DNA of 64,000 nt from Anabaena sp. UHCC 0187. GTDB lineage: Bacteria > Cyanobacteriota > Cyanobacteriia > Cyanobacteriales > Nostocaceae. Below the pieces are notes generated by a model. That model was not told the DNA's origin, searched no databases, and saw only the letters and a list, made by a program, of their open reading frames with translations. Position numbers and translations under genes: made by a program. The stretch covers positions 1 to 64,000 of the forward strand of contig NZ_VILB01000004.1 in the NCBI RefSeq assembly GCF_009712035.1, given 5' to 3'. Positions 45,336-54,717 of the stretch are shown piece after piece; the stretch's first letter is position 1, and each line of letters begins with the position of its first letter.

Positions 45336-46229
45336 TCAGGATTTATGCACAGTAGGAGTTAAGCTGATTAAATCATCAATATTCCGTTTCATAGTTTTAC
45401 AAATTGCGTCTAAAGGTAAGTCATTTTCATCATGTCCAAAGGGATTTTCTATTTCTAACCCAATGGCTTCAATCCCTAACAAAGTAAAGCTAATCAAAGC
45501 AGAAATTAACCCAGTCCACCAGCCAAGACTCTGGACTATTTGAAATGGTAAAAGGAAGCAGTATAGTAATAATAATTGTTTGAGGTGAATAGAATAAGCT
45601 AGAGGTATTGGTGTTTTTAAAATTCGTTCACAAGCACCTAAATTATCTACCAGCATATCCAATAATTTTTGCATAGATGCTAGTTGATAACTATTAATAC
45701 AATTACGGTTATATTGCTGTTGTAAATAATCGCTAATCCAGAAAGCCACTTCTAAAGGAGGATTATTCATAATCTTGAGAGTGATATATTTAGAATCTGG
45801 CATTAATGCTTCTAAATCACTATTTATAGGTTCACCTCGTAAATGTAGTTTTGTGGATACTCCAAAAGCCACAAGTAAGTTTAAGGCATCAATTTTATTA
45901 TCTTTATCTTCTGGTTCTTTTTCATCAATAGATACCCAAATTTGTCTGGCTAAATTACGGATAGTATTGACTATTGCACCCCAGCATTTTCTCCCTTCCC
46001 AAAAGCGGTCATAAGCTGTATTTGTGCGAAATACTAATAATAAACCTAAAACGATACTGGGAATAACAGTCCCTAAAATTGGTTGGGAAACGGGTACTTT
46101 AAAATGATAAAGTATAGAAATTAATACTCCAAAAGCACCACACAAAAGCACCCGTTTGTAAATAGCAGCAATGACTGAACCTTTGACTTGTAAAGCGATT
46201 TCAAACCATTGCGGTTTTTTCTCTACCAT
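45336..46229 (-). CDS. Bestrophin-family membrane protein
   Basis: About 297 residues from ATG 46229 (MVEKKPQWFEIAL), which has GAGGA 5 bases upstream; the frame continues upstream to 46289 without such a signal. Bestrophin/UPF0187 features: four membrane helices, LGLLLVFRTNTAYDRFWEGRKCWGAIVN (in part), and IENPFGHDENDLPLDAICK near the C terminus. In cyanobacteria and chloroplasts the family includes bicarbonate or chloride channels of the thylakoid membrane; the ion is not determined here. Divergent from oplAH. Confidence 0.93.
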   Translation of the reverse strand: MVEKKPQWFEIALQVKGSVIAAIYKRVLLCGAFGVLISILYHFKVPVSQPILGTVIPSIVLGLLLVFRTNTAYDRFWEGRKCWGAIVNTIRNLARQIWVSIDEKEPEDKDNKIDALNLLVAFGVSTKLHLRGEPINSDLEALMPDSKYITLKIMNNPPLEVAFWISDYLQQQYNRNCINSYQLASMQKLLDMLVDNLGACERILKTPIPLAYSIHLKQLLLLYCFLLPFQIVQSLGWWTGLISALISFTLLGIEAIGLEIENPFGHDENDLPLDAICKTMKRNIDDLISLTPTVHKS

Positions 46230-46342
46230 AAAATCCTCTAATATATTGAATATGAGATAAAATATACAGGCAACCGCTACACCTGCCAATACCTAATTAA
46301 CGTTTTAAAATATTATAAATGTTGCAAAGGGTGTAATCTAAC

Positions 46343-49300
46343 ATGACTTGGGAATTTTGGATTGATAGGGGTGGTACATTTACTGATATTGTCGCTAAAC
46401 GCCCCGATGGCAAGTTACAAATTTACAAACTATTATCCGAAAATCCCGAACGTTACACCGATGCAGCAATCCAGGGAATTCGGGAAATATTAGGCATTTC
46501 TGATCATGCAACTATTCCTGCTGAGGAAATCGCCGTTGTCAAAATGGGAACAACAGTAGCCACAAATGCCCTACTGGAAAAAAAAGGGGATAGAACAGTT
46601 TTAGTCATCACCAAAGGCTTTGGGGATGCTTTAAAAATCGCCTATCAAAACCGTCCTGACATTTTTGCCCGGCAGATTATTTTACCAGAAATGTTGTATG
46701 AGCAAGTCATTGAAGTAGAAGAACGTTATAGCGCCCAAGGTGAAGTATTAATAAATTTAAATTTAGATGATATTTATCCCCAACTGCAAAGAGCTTATCA
46801 TAGCGGTATTCGTTCCTGTGCAATTGTGTTTATGCACGGTTATCGCTACACCAATCACGAAAAACAGGTTGCTAACCTAGCGAAGAACATTGGCTTTACT
46901 CAAGTTTCCGTATCTCATGAAGTTACTCCGTTAATGAAATTAGTGAGTCGGGGTGATACAACGGTAGTTGATGCTTATTTATCGCCGATTTTACGAAGAT
47001 ATGTCAATCAGGTAGCGAGTCAGTTGGGAAAAAACGTCACTCTCCAGTTTATGCAATCTCATGGGGGCTTAACTGACGCGGAAACTTTTCTTGGTAAAGA
47101 TAGTATCTTATCTGGCCCTGCGGGGGGCATTGTTGGGGCGGTGCAAACTAGCCTTATGGAAGGATTCCATAAAATTATTAGTTTTGATATGGGTGGTACA
47201 TCTACGGATGTAGCTCATTACAATGGTGAATATGAACGCACATTAGAAACAGAAGTAGCTGGAGTGAGATTGCGGACTCCAATGATGGCTATTCATACCG
47301 TCGCCGCAGGTGGTGGTTCAATTTTACACTTCGATGGTTCTCGTTATCGCGTTGGACCAGAATCAGCCGGTGCAAATCCCGGACCTGCTTCCTATTCCAA
47401 AGGCGGACCGCTGACGGTGACAGATTGTAATGTGATGGTAGGTAAGTTGCAACCGGCTTTTTTCCCCCAGGTATTTGGCGCAAATGCTGACAAATTATTA
47501 AATACAGAAATTGTCAAGGGTAAATTTGCGGAATTAATAGAGAAAATTGGTGATGATCGCACAGCGGAAGAAGTAGCAACCGGTTTTCTTACCATTGCTG
47601 TTGATAAAATGGCCAATGCGATTAAAAAAATCTCCCTCCAGCGGGGTTATGACGTATCTGAGTATACTCTATGCTGTTTTGGTGGTGCAGGTGGGCAACA
47701 CGCTTGTTTAATTGCTGACGCTTTGGGAATGAAGCAGGTATTTATTCATCCCTATTCTGGGGTTTTATCTGCCTATGGTATGGGTTTAGCAGATGTGAGG
47801 GTGTTAAAAGAAAAAGCTATTGAAGCAATTTTAGAATTAGGGTTATTGTCAGATTTAAAAGTAGTATTCACGGAATTAGCCGCAGCAGGAAAACAAGAAT
47901 TAAACCGCCAAGATCCTGGTAATCCTCAAATAAAGTTGTATCAAAAACTGCTTTTAAGATATGAAGGAACAGATGCACCTTTAGTTGTGGATTTCGGCGA
48001 TTTAGCAGCAATGCAGAATCAGTTTGCAGAGTTACATCGTCAGCGTTATGGCTTTATTGCGCCGGAAAAAAGGTTAATTGTGGAAGCGGTGACAGTGGAG
48101 TTAGTATTACATCATCAGGCCCCATCTACATCTGTAATTTCTCGGATAAATGATGATTTGCCTGTTGCGGAGACAACCGTGCAGATGTTTACCGCTGGGA
48201 AATGGTGGGATACTCCAGTTTATCGTCGGGAGAATTTACAACCGGGAGACTGTATTTCTGGGCCTGCAATTATTGTCGAAGCGACGGGTACAAATATTAT
48301 TGAACCCCACTGGAAAGCGGAATTAACTAATATTCAAAACTTAGTTTTGTCAGTTGTCAGTTGTCAGTTGTCAGTGGCAAATACAAATGAGAAAATTGAA
48401 AATCCTGATGCTGTCATGTTGGAAATTTTCAATAATTTGTTTCGGGCAATTGCTGAACAAATGGGGATAACATTACAAAATACTAGTTCTTCTGTAAATA
48501 TCAAAGAAAGGCTAGATTTTTCCTGTGCAATTTTTGATCATCATGGACAATTGGTAGCAAATGCCCCCCATATTCCTGTACATTTAGGTTCTATGAGTGA
48601 AAGTGTCCAGGCTTTAATTTCCACCCATGAAAATAATATTCAACCTGGTGATGTTTTCGCTGCTAATAATCCCTACAATGGGGGAACTCATCTTCCAGAT
48701 ATTACAGTGATTACTCCTGTATTTCTAAATTCCCATCTTCCTATTTTTTATGTGGCTTCACGGGGACATCATGCAGATATTGGTGGAATAACTCCCGGTT
48801 CTATGCCACCTTATAGTACAAGCATCACAGAAGAAGGAATTTTATTAGATAATTTTCAATTAGTTAATTCTGGGATTTTCTGTGAACAGGAATTAATTAA
48901 TTTACTCAGCAGTGAACCTTACCCAGCTAGGAATATTCCCCAAAATATCGCCGATTTAAAAGCGCAAATTGCTGCGAATGAACTGGGAGTTAAAGAATTA
49001 TTGAAAATGGTAGAACACTATAGTTTAGAAACTGTCCAAGCTTATATGGGTTTTGTGCAAGATAATGCTGAATCCTCAGTGCGTCGGGTAATTGAAGTTT
49101 TAAAAGATGGTAGTTTTAGTTATGCTTTGGATGATAAAAGTATGATTAAAGTGAAAATTACGATTGATAAAAAACTCAGAAATGCCAAAATAGATTTTAC
49201 TGGAACTTCACCCCAATTAAATAATAACTTTAACGCGCCGTCAGCAGTTTGTAAAGCAGCAGTTTTATATGTTTTCCGCACTTTGGTAAATGATGATATT

Positions 49301-49984
49301 CCTTTAAATGCAGGATGTATGAAACCTTTAGAAGTGATTATTCCTGAAGGTTGTATGTTAAATCCCCATTATCCGGCTGCGGTAGTTGCAGGAAATGTGG
49401 AAACTTCCCAAGCAATTACTGATGCTTTATATGGTGCTTTGGGTGTGTTAGCTGCTTCCCAAGGAACAATGAATAATTTCACTTTTGGTAATGAAAAATA
49501 TCAATATTATGAAACTATTTGCGGTGGTTCTGGTGCGGGTGCAGATTTTCATGGAACAGACGCAGTTCATACCCACATGACTAATTCTAGATTAACAGAT
49601 CCTGAAGTTTTAGAATGGCGTTTTCCAGTGATTTTAGAAAGTTTTTCCATTCGTAAACATAGCGGAGGAAAAGGTAAATATCACGGTGGAAATGGTGTAA
49701 TTCGGCGTTTGCGGTTTTTGGAAAATATGACAGCGGGAATTTTAGCAAATCATCGCGTTATTCCTCCTTTTGGTTTATGTGGTGGGGAAGCAGGTATGAT
49801 AGGTAAAAATTATGTGGAAAGAAATAATGGAACTGTGGAAGAATTTGGAAGTAAAGCTGTGGTGGAAATGAATTCTGGGGATATATTTGTGATTGAAACT
49901 CCTGGGGGTGGTGGTTATGGGGAGATAAATGCAGACTTTGTACACTCTGTCTCCCTTTTTACTTCTGCCCCTTCCTCTCATTAG
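46343..49984 (+). CDS. oplAH: 5-oxoprolinase (HyuA-HyuB fusion)
   Basis: A 1213-residue ATP-dependent 5-oxoprolinase that opens 5-oxo-L-proline to glutamate. The HyuA half (1 to about 665) has [50 protein letters not shown] and [19 protein letters not shown]; the HyuB half (about 685-1190) has [28 protein letters not shown] (in part), [37 protein letters not shown] and [13 protein letters not shown]. The two halves are joined by a linker containing [11 protein letters not shown], encoded by GTCAGTT heptamers. The last ~17 residues after the family's closing ETPGGGGYG come from the adjoining IS630 remnant, which also supplies the stop codon. Confidence 0.95.
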   Translation: MTWEFWIDRGGTFTDIVAKRPDGKLQIYKLLSENPERYTDAAIQGIREILGISDHATIPAEEIAVVKMGTTVATNALLEKKGDRTVLVITKGFGDALKIAYQNRPDIFARQIILPEMLYEQVIEVEERYSAQGEVLINLNLDDIYPQLQRAYHSGIRSCAIVFMHGYRYTNHEKQVANLAKNIGFTQVSVSHEVTPLMKLVSRGDTTVVDAYLSPILRRYVNQVASQLGKNVTLQFMQSHGGLTDAETFLGKDSILSGPAGGIVGAVQTSLMEGFHKIISFDMGGTSTDVAHYNGEYERTLETEVAGVRLRTPMMAIHTVAAGGGSILHFDGSRYRVGPESAGANPGPASYSKGGPLTVTDCNVMVGKLQPAFFPQVFGANADKLLNTEIVKGKFAELIEKIGDDRTAEEVATGFLTIAVDKMANAIKKISLQRGYDVSEYTLCCFGGAGGQHACLIADALGMKQVFIHPYSGVLSAYGMGLADVRVLKEKAIEAILELGLLSDLKVVFTELAAAGKQELNRQDPGNPQIKLYQKLLLRYEGTDAPLVVDFGDLAAMQNQFAELHRQRYGFIAPEKRLIVEAVTVELVLHHQAPSTSVISRINDDLPVAETTVQMFTAGKWWDTPVYRRENLQPGDCISGPAIIVEATGTNIIEPHWKAELTNIQNLVLSVVSCQLSVANTNEKIENPDAVMLEIFNNLFRAIAEQMGITLQNTSSSVNIKERLDFSCAIFDHHGQLVANAPHIPVHLGSMSESVQALISTHENNIQPGDVFAANNPYNGGTHLPDITVITPVFLNSHLPIFYVASRGHHADIGGITPGSMPPYSTSITEEGILLDNFQLVNSGIFCEQELINLLSSEPYPARNIPQNIADLKAQIAANELGVKELLKMVEHYSLETVQAYMGFVQDNAESSVRRVIEVLKDGSFSYALDDKSMIKVKITIDKKLRNAKIDFTGTSPQLNNNFNAPSAVCKAAVLYVFRTLVNDDIPLNAGCMKPLEVIIPEGCMLNPHYPAAVVAGNVETSQAITDALYGALGVLAASQGTMNNFTFGNEKYQYYETICGGSGAGADFHGTDAVHTHMTNSRLTDPEVLEWRFPVILESFSIRKHSGGKGKYHGGNGVIRRLRFLENMTAGILANHRVIPPFGLCGGEAGMIGKNYVERNNGTVEEFGSKAVVEMNSGDIFVIETPGGGGYGEINADFVHSVSLFTSAPSSH
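48349..48376. repeat. GTCAGTT heptamer repeat inside oplAH
   Basis: Four 7-bp units (three GTCAGTT and one GTCAGTG) in the linker between the HyuA and HyuB halves. Elsewhere in the window the same unit is intergenic, for example at 63361-63385. Confidence 0.9.
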
Positions 49985-50115
49985 TCCTAGTAATATTCAC
50001 ATTTCATCCAGGAAAACCAGGTCATCTGCCAGAACATCTCGGATGCTTGTTCAGTAATTCAACCGTTTATTTTGTGTAATTTCTGTCCCTGCTTGACTGC
50101 TTCGTACTGTTTTTT
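49931..50115 (-). pseudogene. IS630 orfB (DDE transposase) fragment
   Basis: One frame on the minus strand, reached by slippage at the A8 run (50110-50117) inside orfA, reads KKTVRSSQAGTEITQ, then a TGA (50051-50053), then SIRDVLADDLVFLDEM, a second TGA (49997-49999), then [23 protein letters not shown] carries the first catalytic aspartate and the rest matches IS630 ORFB. Two stops and loss of the remaining ORFB make it inactive. Confidence 0.75.
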
Positions 50116-50456
50116 TTGATGGTGAGCTTCTGTTTTTGAAGAAATCTGCACATTGCACTTTCACTTAGTCTTACCCCGGTTTTTTCTCCCCAATACTCAC
50201 AGTATTCGGCTAGGGTATAGTCTAGATGTTCTGCTACCATTTCCTCTATCTGTTGTTCATAACCAGATAGTTGGCTCGGTTTTCCTCCAGTCGCTACACT
50301 TGGCTCTAGTGTCCCTTGTTCTCGTTTTCGCTTCACTAGGTCTTGTACTGTATTTTTATTTACCTTGAATCTTTCTGCTACTTTCCTAATAGATGTATTT
50401 CCCGCTTCGTAAACGCTAATAATTTTCTCCCGCAGATCTATTGAGTAGGGTTTCAT
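50067..50456 (-). CDS. IS630-family transposase ORFA
   Basis: A 129-residue N-terminal part of an IS630/Tc1 transposase: MKPYSIDLREKIISVYEAGN, helix-turn-helix TSIRKVAERFKVNKNTVQDL, then a second HTH LAEYCEYWGEKTGVRLSESA. The KKN at the end corresponds to the A8 slippery run where ribosomes would shift to ORFB. The DDE catalytic part is not in this frame, so alone it cannot transpose. Confidence 0.88.
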   Translation of the reverse strand: MKPYSIDLREKIISVYEAGNTSIRKVAERFKVNKNTVQDLVKRKREQGTLEPSVATGGKPSQLSGYEQQIEEMVAEHLDYTLAEYCEYWGEKTGVRLSESAMCRFLQKQKLTIKKNSTKQSSRDRNYTK

Positions 50457-50515
50457 CTTATTTTTACTTTTATCTTCTCAACTATTGTACCAAACCGTTG
50501 CACAAAGTGCTGTAA

Positions 50516-51487
50516 TTACGTGATGAATTTTTGGAAAAATCTTCTAATTTTTAAAGTTTCTAAATAAAAAGGACTAATTATAGTAGCTCTTAATCGTTCC
50601 ATTTCACAAGCGGTAACAGTATCACTATTTATTAAACTATGGTAACGAATATAATATAACACAAATTTGCGTATATCATTAATAAGATAGGTAAAAAAAG
50701 CAAAAGGTCTTTGCCAATTTGGTAATATTAGCATTCGTAAATGATGACGAGTTAAACCAACGGATTGCATGAGAGAAATTAAGTAATTTCGTTCTAACCG
50801 TGATGCTGGGATAAGATGCTCTATTTGCATAGCTGGATTATACCAAATTTCCCACCCAGCTTTTTGGATATAACATAAAGCTTCTGCATCTTCACTACCT
50901 AACATTGATGAACCAATTCTACCAATAAAAAAAGGTTTTTTGGGAACGTTATCTTGCCATGCTTGACGACGCACTACCAACCCAGCAGTTGGGGGAAACC
51001 CCTGTTTTCGAGGTTGAAATAAATGGGGATTTTCACCTCTTTCCGTAATTGCTAAATAAAATATGATTGGTTTAATGTTTTCTGGGGGATTTACTTCAAA
51101 ATCACCCTTAATTCTGCTGGCTATAGCTCCAGATTGGGGATTATTGACAGCAAATTTATAAGCTTCTAAAATCCAATTTTGTGCGGGTAAATTATCATCA
51201 TCTAAGAAACAGATAATTTCACTTTGAGCTTCTTGAATAGCTTTAGCTCTAGCAAAGGCTGCACCTTGTTGGCTCTCTGATAAATACTTTAACAAATATG
51301 GCTGATTCCAGTTAGTTTGGTAATTTTTAACTAACTGTGCTGTGCTATCTATACTGTTATTATCAACAACTAAAATTTCCCAATTCAGGTTTTCTATACC
51401 TTGTTGCTTTTGCAAATGCTCTATAACTTTGGGTAAACGGCTTTCCCCATTATAGGTAGGTATGGCAACAGTCAAGTCAAAAGACAT
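50516..51487 (-). CDS. Glycosyltransferase family 2 (HpsE-like)
   Basis: A 323-residue GT-A glycosyltransferase: LTVAIPTYNGESRLPKVIEHL, VVDNNSIDSTAQLV, QQGAAFARAKAIQEAQSEII (in part), the FLDDDNLPAQNWI metal-binding motif and GSEDAEALCYIQKAGWEIWY (in part). The pattern fits cyanobacterial HpsE, a hormogonium polysaccharide transferase, but I keep the general name. It is paired with the methyltransferase gene 10 bp upstream. Confidence 0.88.
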   Translation of the reverse strand: MSFDLTVAIPTYNGESRLPKVIEHLQKQQGIENLNWEILVVDNNSIDSTAQLVKNYQTNWNQPYLLKYLSESQQGAAFARAKAIQEAQSEIICFLDDDNLPAQNWILEAYKFAVNNPQSGAIASRIKGDFEVNPPENIKPIIFYLAITERGENPHLFQPRKQGFPPTAGLVVRRQAWQDNVPKKPFFIGRIGSSMLGSEDAEALCYIQKAGWEIWYNPAMQIEHLIPASRLERNYLISLMQSVGLTRHHLRMLILPNWQRPFAFFTYLINDIRKFVLYYIRYHSLINSDTVTACEMERLRATIISPFYLETLKIRRFFQKFIT

Positions 51488-51497
51488 AATTAAAAAC

Positions 51498-52127
51498 TCA
51501 GTTTTTTTGTAAAATTAAGAAATAATGGTATGGATTGGTAGGGTCTATAAATTCGTGTTTTACAGTTAAACCAGCTTTGACAACGGAATTTAAAAACCGC
51601 TGTTTGGAATATCCTTTCAGTCCAATTTCCCAATAGTGTTGGTCACATAAAGGCTTTTTAGTCCAAAACTTAGGAACATTAATTAATAAATGCCTTGACC
51701 TACGCAGAAAAGAAAATTTTACTTGTATTGCTAAGTGTTCAGTATTATAGGGAATAGAGATCAACAAGTATTTTTTTGTTGACACTGCGAGTTTTTCCAA
51801 TGCCAATTCTGATTGCTCATAGGGAAGATGTTCTAGAACCTGAAACAGGACAATCACATCAAATGTGTCTTTTGGTAGTGTAAAATCCTGTGTAAGATCC
51901 AAAATTATGTCTGGGTTAAGATGAGGATCAATATCAGCGGTAGTGACCTTATAGTCATTCCTTTTCAGAATATCTGTGAACAGAGAATTAAAAATTCCGA
52001 TTTCCAGGACGTTTTTCACCTGTTTACCAAGTGAAAATAATAGGCGTAACTGGTGATGGTAACTAATAAACCTATGTTTAGAAAAGTATTCTGAGTTTCT
52101 AAGGTTTAGAGACGTGATTAATTCCAT
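51498..52127 (-). CDS. Class I SAM-dependent methyltransferase
   Basis: A 209-residue Rossmann-fold methyltransferase: motif I VKNVLEIGIFNSLFTD (a variant of E-x-G-x-G-x-G), acidic loop TTADIDPHLNPDIILDL, motif IV DTFDVIVLFQVLEHLPYEQ (in part) and LLISIPYNTEHL. The substrate is unknown. Sitting upstream of a glycosyltransferase on the same strand, it may methylate a sugar of the same polysaccharide. Confidence 0.85.
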   Translation of the reverse strand: MELITSLNLRNSEYFSKHRFISYHHQLRLLFSLGKQVKNVLEIGIFNSLFTDILKRNDYKVTTADIDPHLNPDIILDLTQDFTLPKDTFDVIVLFQVLEHLPYEQSELALEKLAVSTKKYLLISIPYNTEHLAIQVKFSFLRRSRHLLINVPKFWTKKPLCDQHYWEIGLKGYSKQRFLNSVVKAGLTVKHEFIDPTNPYHYFLILQKN

Positions 52128-52323
52128 AATACAACACTTTGCTCAACTATCTGGTACAAAACAAAATCAACTCTTTCCACTCGTAGCAAGTTACATATCG
52201 CTCTATAAGTTACTACAATTTACAGTTTTGATCAAACTTCTAACAATTTTATACTAGCAAGTACGGATATGTGTGCTTTTGTATTAAAACTTAACTCAGT
52301 CTCACCAATTACCTATTAAATCT

Positions 52324-52701
52324 CTACTCAAGTCCTAAATTTTCCATGAGTTTAGTTAAAGAAATACCATGTATTTTTGCCAATTCTGCCATATATTCTA
52401 TGCGTTGTGCTTGTAGTCTATCTATTTGCTCACCTAGATATAATAAGGCTTTATATTCTTCTTTGGTTAATGATTCTACTTCTGTTTTGTCTATCAATTT
52501 TTCATTATTATCTATAATCATATGTTGATGTGACTGCACAAATAATTGTGATTCATTTTCCACCAAAGAGGCTGCTGCTTTGTGAGTATACAAAACCACA
52601 ATTTGAGAGAGAAACTGCTCTAAATTTGGTTGGGTTAATTGTTCAACAGCTTTAAACAGTTGCTCTGAAGATAATTGCACTTCAACGTTTATACTTGGCA
52701 T
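52324..52701 (-). CDS. Conserved hypothetical protein
   Basis: Encodes 125 mostly helical residues: MPSINVEVQLSSEQLFKAVE, then LTQPNLEQFLSQIVVLYTHK and a C-terminal helix ALLYLGEQIDRLQAQRIEYM with AELAKIHGISLTKLMENLGL. The pattern is common among cyanobacterial small genes of unknown function, sometimes found next to PIN-type toxins, but none is next to it here. No signal peptide or membrane helix. Confidence 0.65.
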   Translation of the reverse strand: MPSINVEVQLSSEQLFKAVEQLTQPNLEQFLSQIVVLYTHKAAASLVENESQLFVQSHQHMIIDNNEKLIDKTEVESLTKEEYKALLYLGEQIDRLQAQRIEYMAELAKIHGISLTKLMENLGLE

Positions 52702-52770
52702 TGTTTTTAACTCAGCAGCTATATTGCCAATATCTTATCAAGTTTCTGGTATCTTTACCAAGAGAAAATC

Positions 52771-52840
52771 AGTGCGATGTGGTAGTTCTCTTGTAATAAT
52801 GGAAACCTGGGATTGATGAAAGTTCAAGCACACCGCACTA
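52771..52840. repeat. Imperfect inverted repeat, candidate structured element
   Basis: The arms agtgcgatgtggt (52771-52783) and agcacaccgcact (52828-52840) are imperfect inverted copies around about 44 bp that include gggattgatgaaagttcaag. The right portion has a style seen at ends of IS200/IS605-type elements, so it may be a remnant of one; no transposase or TnpB frame is near. Confidence 0.35.
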
Positions 52841-52903
52841 AAAAATTAAATGTTAAGTAAAGTCTTTTTTTTGTAAATTAATGTTAAGTTTGGGACGCAG
52901 ACT

Positions 52904-53278
52904 TTATCCAAACCAATAGGAGGTTTGACAATTTGGTTCAATTGTTTCACAAAGGTAATTACTAATCCAATCTGATTTGTCTCTGATAATCGAGGAAATA
53001 CCTTGATGAATTAACTTTTGTAAGTGTATTTTTTGCTCTAAAGGATGACGAGATAACTTGTTATGAAAAGAGTTAACTTTGTCATCATCATTTATTAGTA
53101 AACTATCAGCAATTTGGCTGTTAAAGCCAGGAAGACGCTGAATAACAAAGGAAATTAGCTCTTGACGTAAATCAGGAATTGCAAAAGTCTGTTGATACGG
53201 TTGGTATGGATATGTATCTAACACACTATTAATTTCACCGATAACTGATTGTTCCGTGAGTTTAACTACTGTTTCCAT
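52904..53278 (-). CDS. Conserved hypothetical protein
   Basis: Encodes 124 residues: an N-terminal half with METVVKLTEQSVIGEINSVL and TYPYQPYQQTFAIPDLRQEL, then FVIQRLPGFNSQIADSLL and a C-terminal helical part ending YLCETIEPNCQTSYWFG. The ATG has AGGAGAT upstream, a good ribosome-binding site. I recognise a cyanobacterial hypothetical protein with no assigned role. Confidence 0.68.
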   Translation of the reverse strand: METVVKLTEQSVIGEINSVLDTYPYQPYQQTFAIPDLRQELISFVIQRLPGFNSQIADSLLINDDDKVNSFHNKLSRHPLEQKIHLQKLIHQGISSIIRDKSDWISNYLCETIEPNCQTSYWFG

Positions 53279-53874
53279 AATTTGTATCTCCTGTTTTCTT
53301 GAAGTGAATAAAATTGGACAACAAAGTTTTTACTGCCATTACCCCAAATGTATAGCAAAGGCTTAATGACTAGATTTTGTACTTCCGTCGTTAAGCTATT
53401 GTGAATTCTACCCTATGGTACTAGTCCATCATTAATGTTTTAGTTAAACTGATGAATATTTATACTTCTTATTTAAAAGAAACCTAAGTATTAACCAATT
53501 TTTTCACAAATATGATGGTTTTATGCCCACAATAGTAATTATTGCAAATTCCTATGAATTTGCCAAAAAACTATACAAAACGCAGTATTAACCATTAGGG
53601 ATCAATTTTCAGCAACAATCATCTATCTTAATAATAGTCAAAATCACAGTGATTTCCAACTCATTATGTACGTTACATTACTTATATAAATTACGAAAAT
53701 TTCTGATTTATTTTTGAATTGTTGAATCATGAATTGACCCTTGATAATAACCAAAAACTCAGAAATATTTTTCTGATACCCGATAGCCTAAACCTAGTGG
53801 TTATGGAAAAATTTTTGATTGACAAGATAGTAGAATAGGTTACAGATCAGCTGCACCGAAGAGAGGAAGGGAAA
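53279..53874. other. Long intergenic region with one perfect palindrome
   Basis: 596 bp without a gene. At 53641-53655 there is a 15-bp perfect palindrome AAATCACAGTGATTT, which could be a protein-binding site. A TTGACA occurs near 53819 ahead of the next gene, but no well-spaced -10 follows. No RNA gene seen. Confidence 0.5.
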
Positions 53875-54717
53875 TTGGAAGAACTCAGGGCGGTATTGGA
53901 ACTAGCCACCGAAGAGGAACTACAGGACTTAACAGCAATTCTGTTTAGTCGCAAGTTTAACCCCTTAGATTATGTTCGCACACCCGAACCCATGACAGTG
54001 CAAAGCCAAGATCGTCAAGCTTGGTTAGATACAATAGAAAATCGCTTTCGTTTTTTAGCTGCTGACGGGATAACAGTATTACGGGGACGCACTAATCAAG
54101 TAACTTACCGACAAGCTTTAATTCAAGTATGTAAATATTTGAAAATTCAATATTATCAAGAACTAACAACAATTGATTTAGAAGCAGAAGTATTTTTGCA
54201 TCTCCTGGGAAAAGTTTGGAAAAAGCTACCAAAACAGGAAAAGCAACAACTAACTATTAATGTCCAACGTCAATTAGCACAATCAAAACTTAAACAACCA
54301 TTACCATTATCATTACAACGTGATCCTTTAGGATTAATATTTAAAGGTGGTAGTGCCTTGGCTGTAACTTCTGTAATCCAACCTTTTGTTTTGCAACAAA
54401 TCGCCCGTCAATTTGCTATTCATTTTGCTACCTATCAAGTAGCTAAAGAAGCAGCAATTACAGGTACAGGATTAGCAACCAAACAGTTTCAAAACTATCT
54501 AGCTTTACAAATGTCCCGTCGGGGTATGACCATGAGTGCAGCCCGTTATGGTGCGGTTCGCAGTGCGTTTGCTTTTGTCGGTCCAGTGATGTGGGCTTGG
54601 TTTTTTGCTGATTTAGGTTGGAAAGCGATCGCCACAAACTATGGGAGAATTATTCCTACAGTCTTCACCCTCGCGCAAATTCGTCTTACCCGTACAGAAT
54701 GTTGGGAACTAGCTTAA
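53875..54717 (+). CDS. YaaW/UPF0174-family protein
   Basis: A 280-residue protein starting at TTG 53875 with a strong GAGGAAGGG ribosome-binding site. The N-terminal LRAVLELATEEELQDLTAIL resembles the DUF3944-type start of the YaaW family, followed by DYVRTPEPMTVQSQDRQAWL (in part), then a C-terminal domain with hydrophobic helices (ALAVTSVIQPFVLQQIARQF; AFAFVGPVMWAWFFADLGW). E. coli YaaW has no firm function. The end overlaps the O-antigen-ligase gene start by 19 bp. Confidence 0.8.
   Translation: MEELRAVLELATEEELQDLTAILFSRKFNPLDYVRTPEPMTVQSQDRQAWLDTIENRFRFLAADGITVLRGRTNQVTYRQALIQVCKYLKIQYYQELTTIDLEAEVFLHLLGKVWKKLPKQEKQQLTINVQRQLAQSKLKQPLPLSLQRDPLGLIFKGGSALAVTSVIQPFVLQQIARQFAIHFATYQVAKEAAITGTGLATKQFQNYLALQMSRRGMTMSAARYGAVRSAFAFVGPVMWAWFFADLGWKAIATNYGRIIPTVFTLAQIRLTRTECWELA

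Larger units (their letters stand above)
49931..50515 (-). mobile_element. IS630-family insertion sequence remnant
   Basis: Contains an intact-looking orfA (50067-50456) and a decayed, 3'-truncated orfB. The left boundary is placed where orfB homology (SKKGDRVY) ends against oplAH coding sequence. The right boundary is uncertain, between the orfA start and the glycosyltransferase stop at 50516. Terminal inverted repeats are not evident. Confidence 0.8.
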
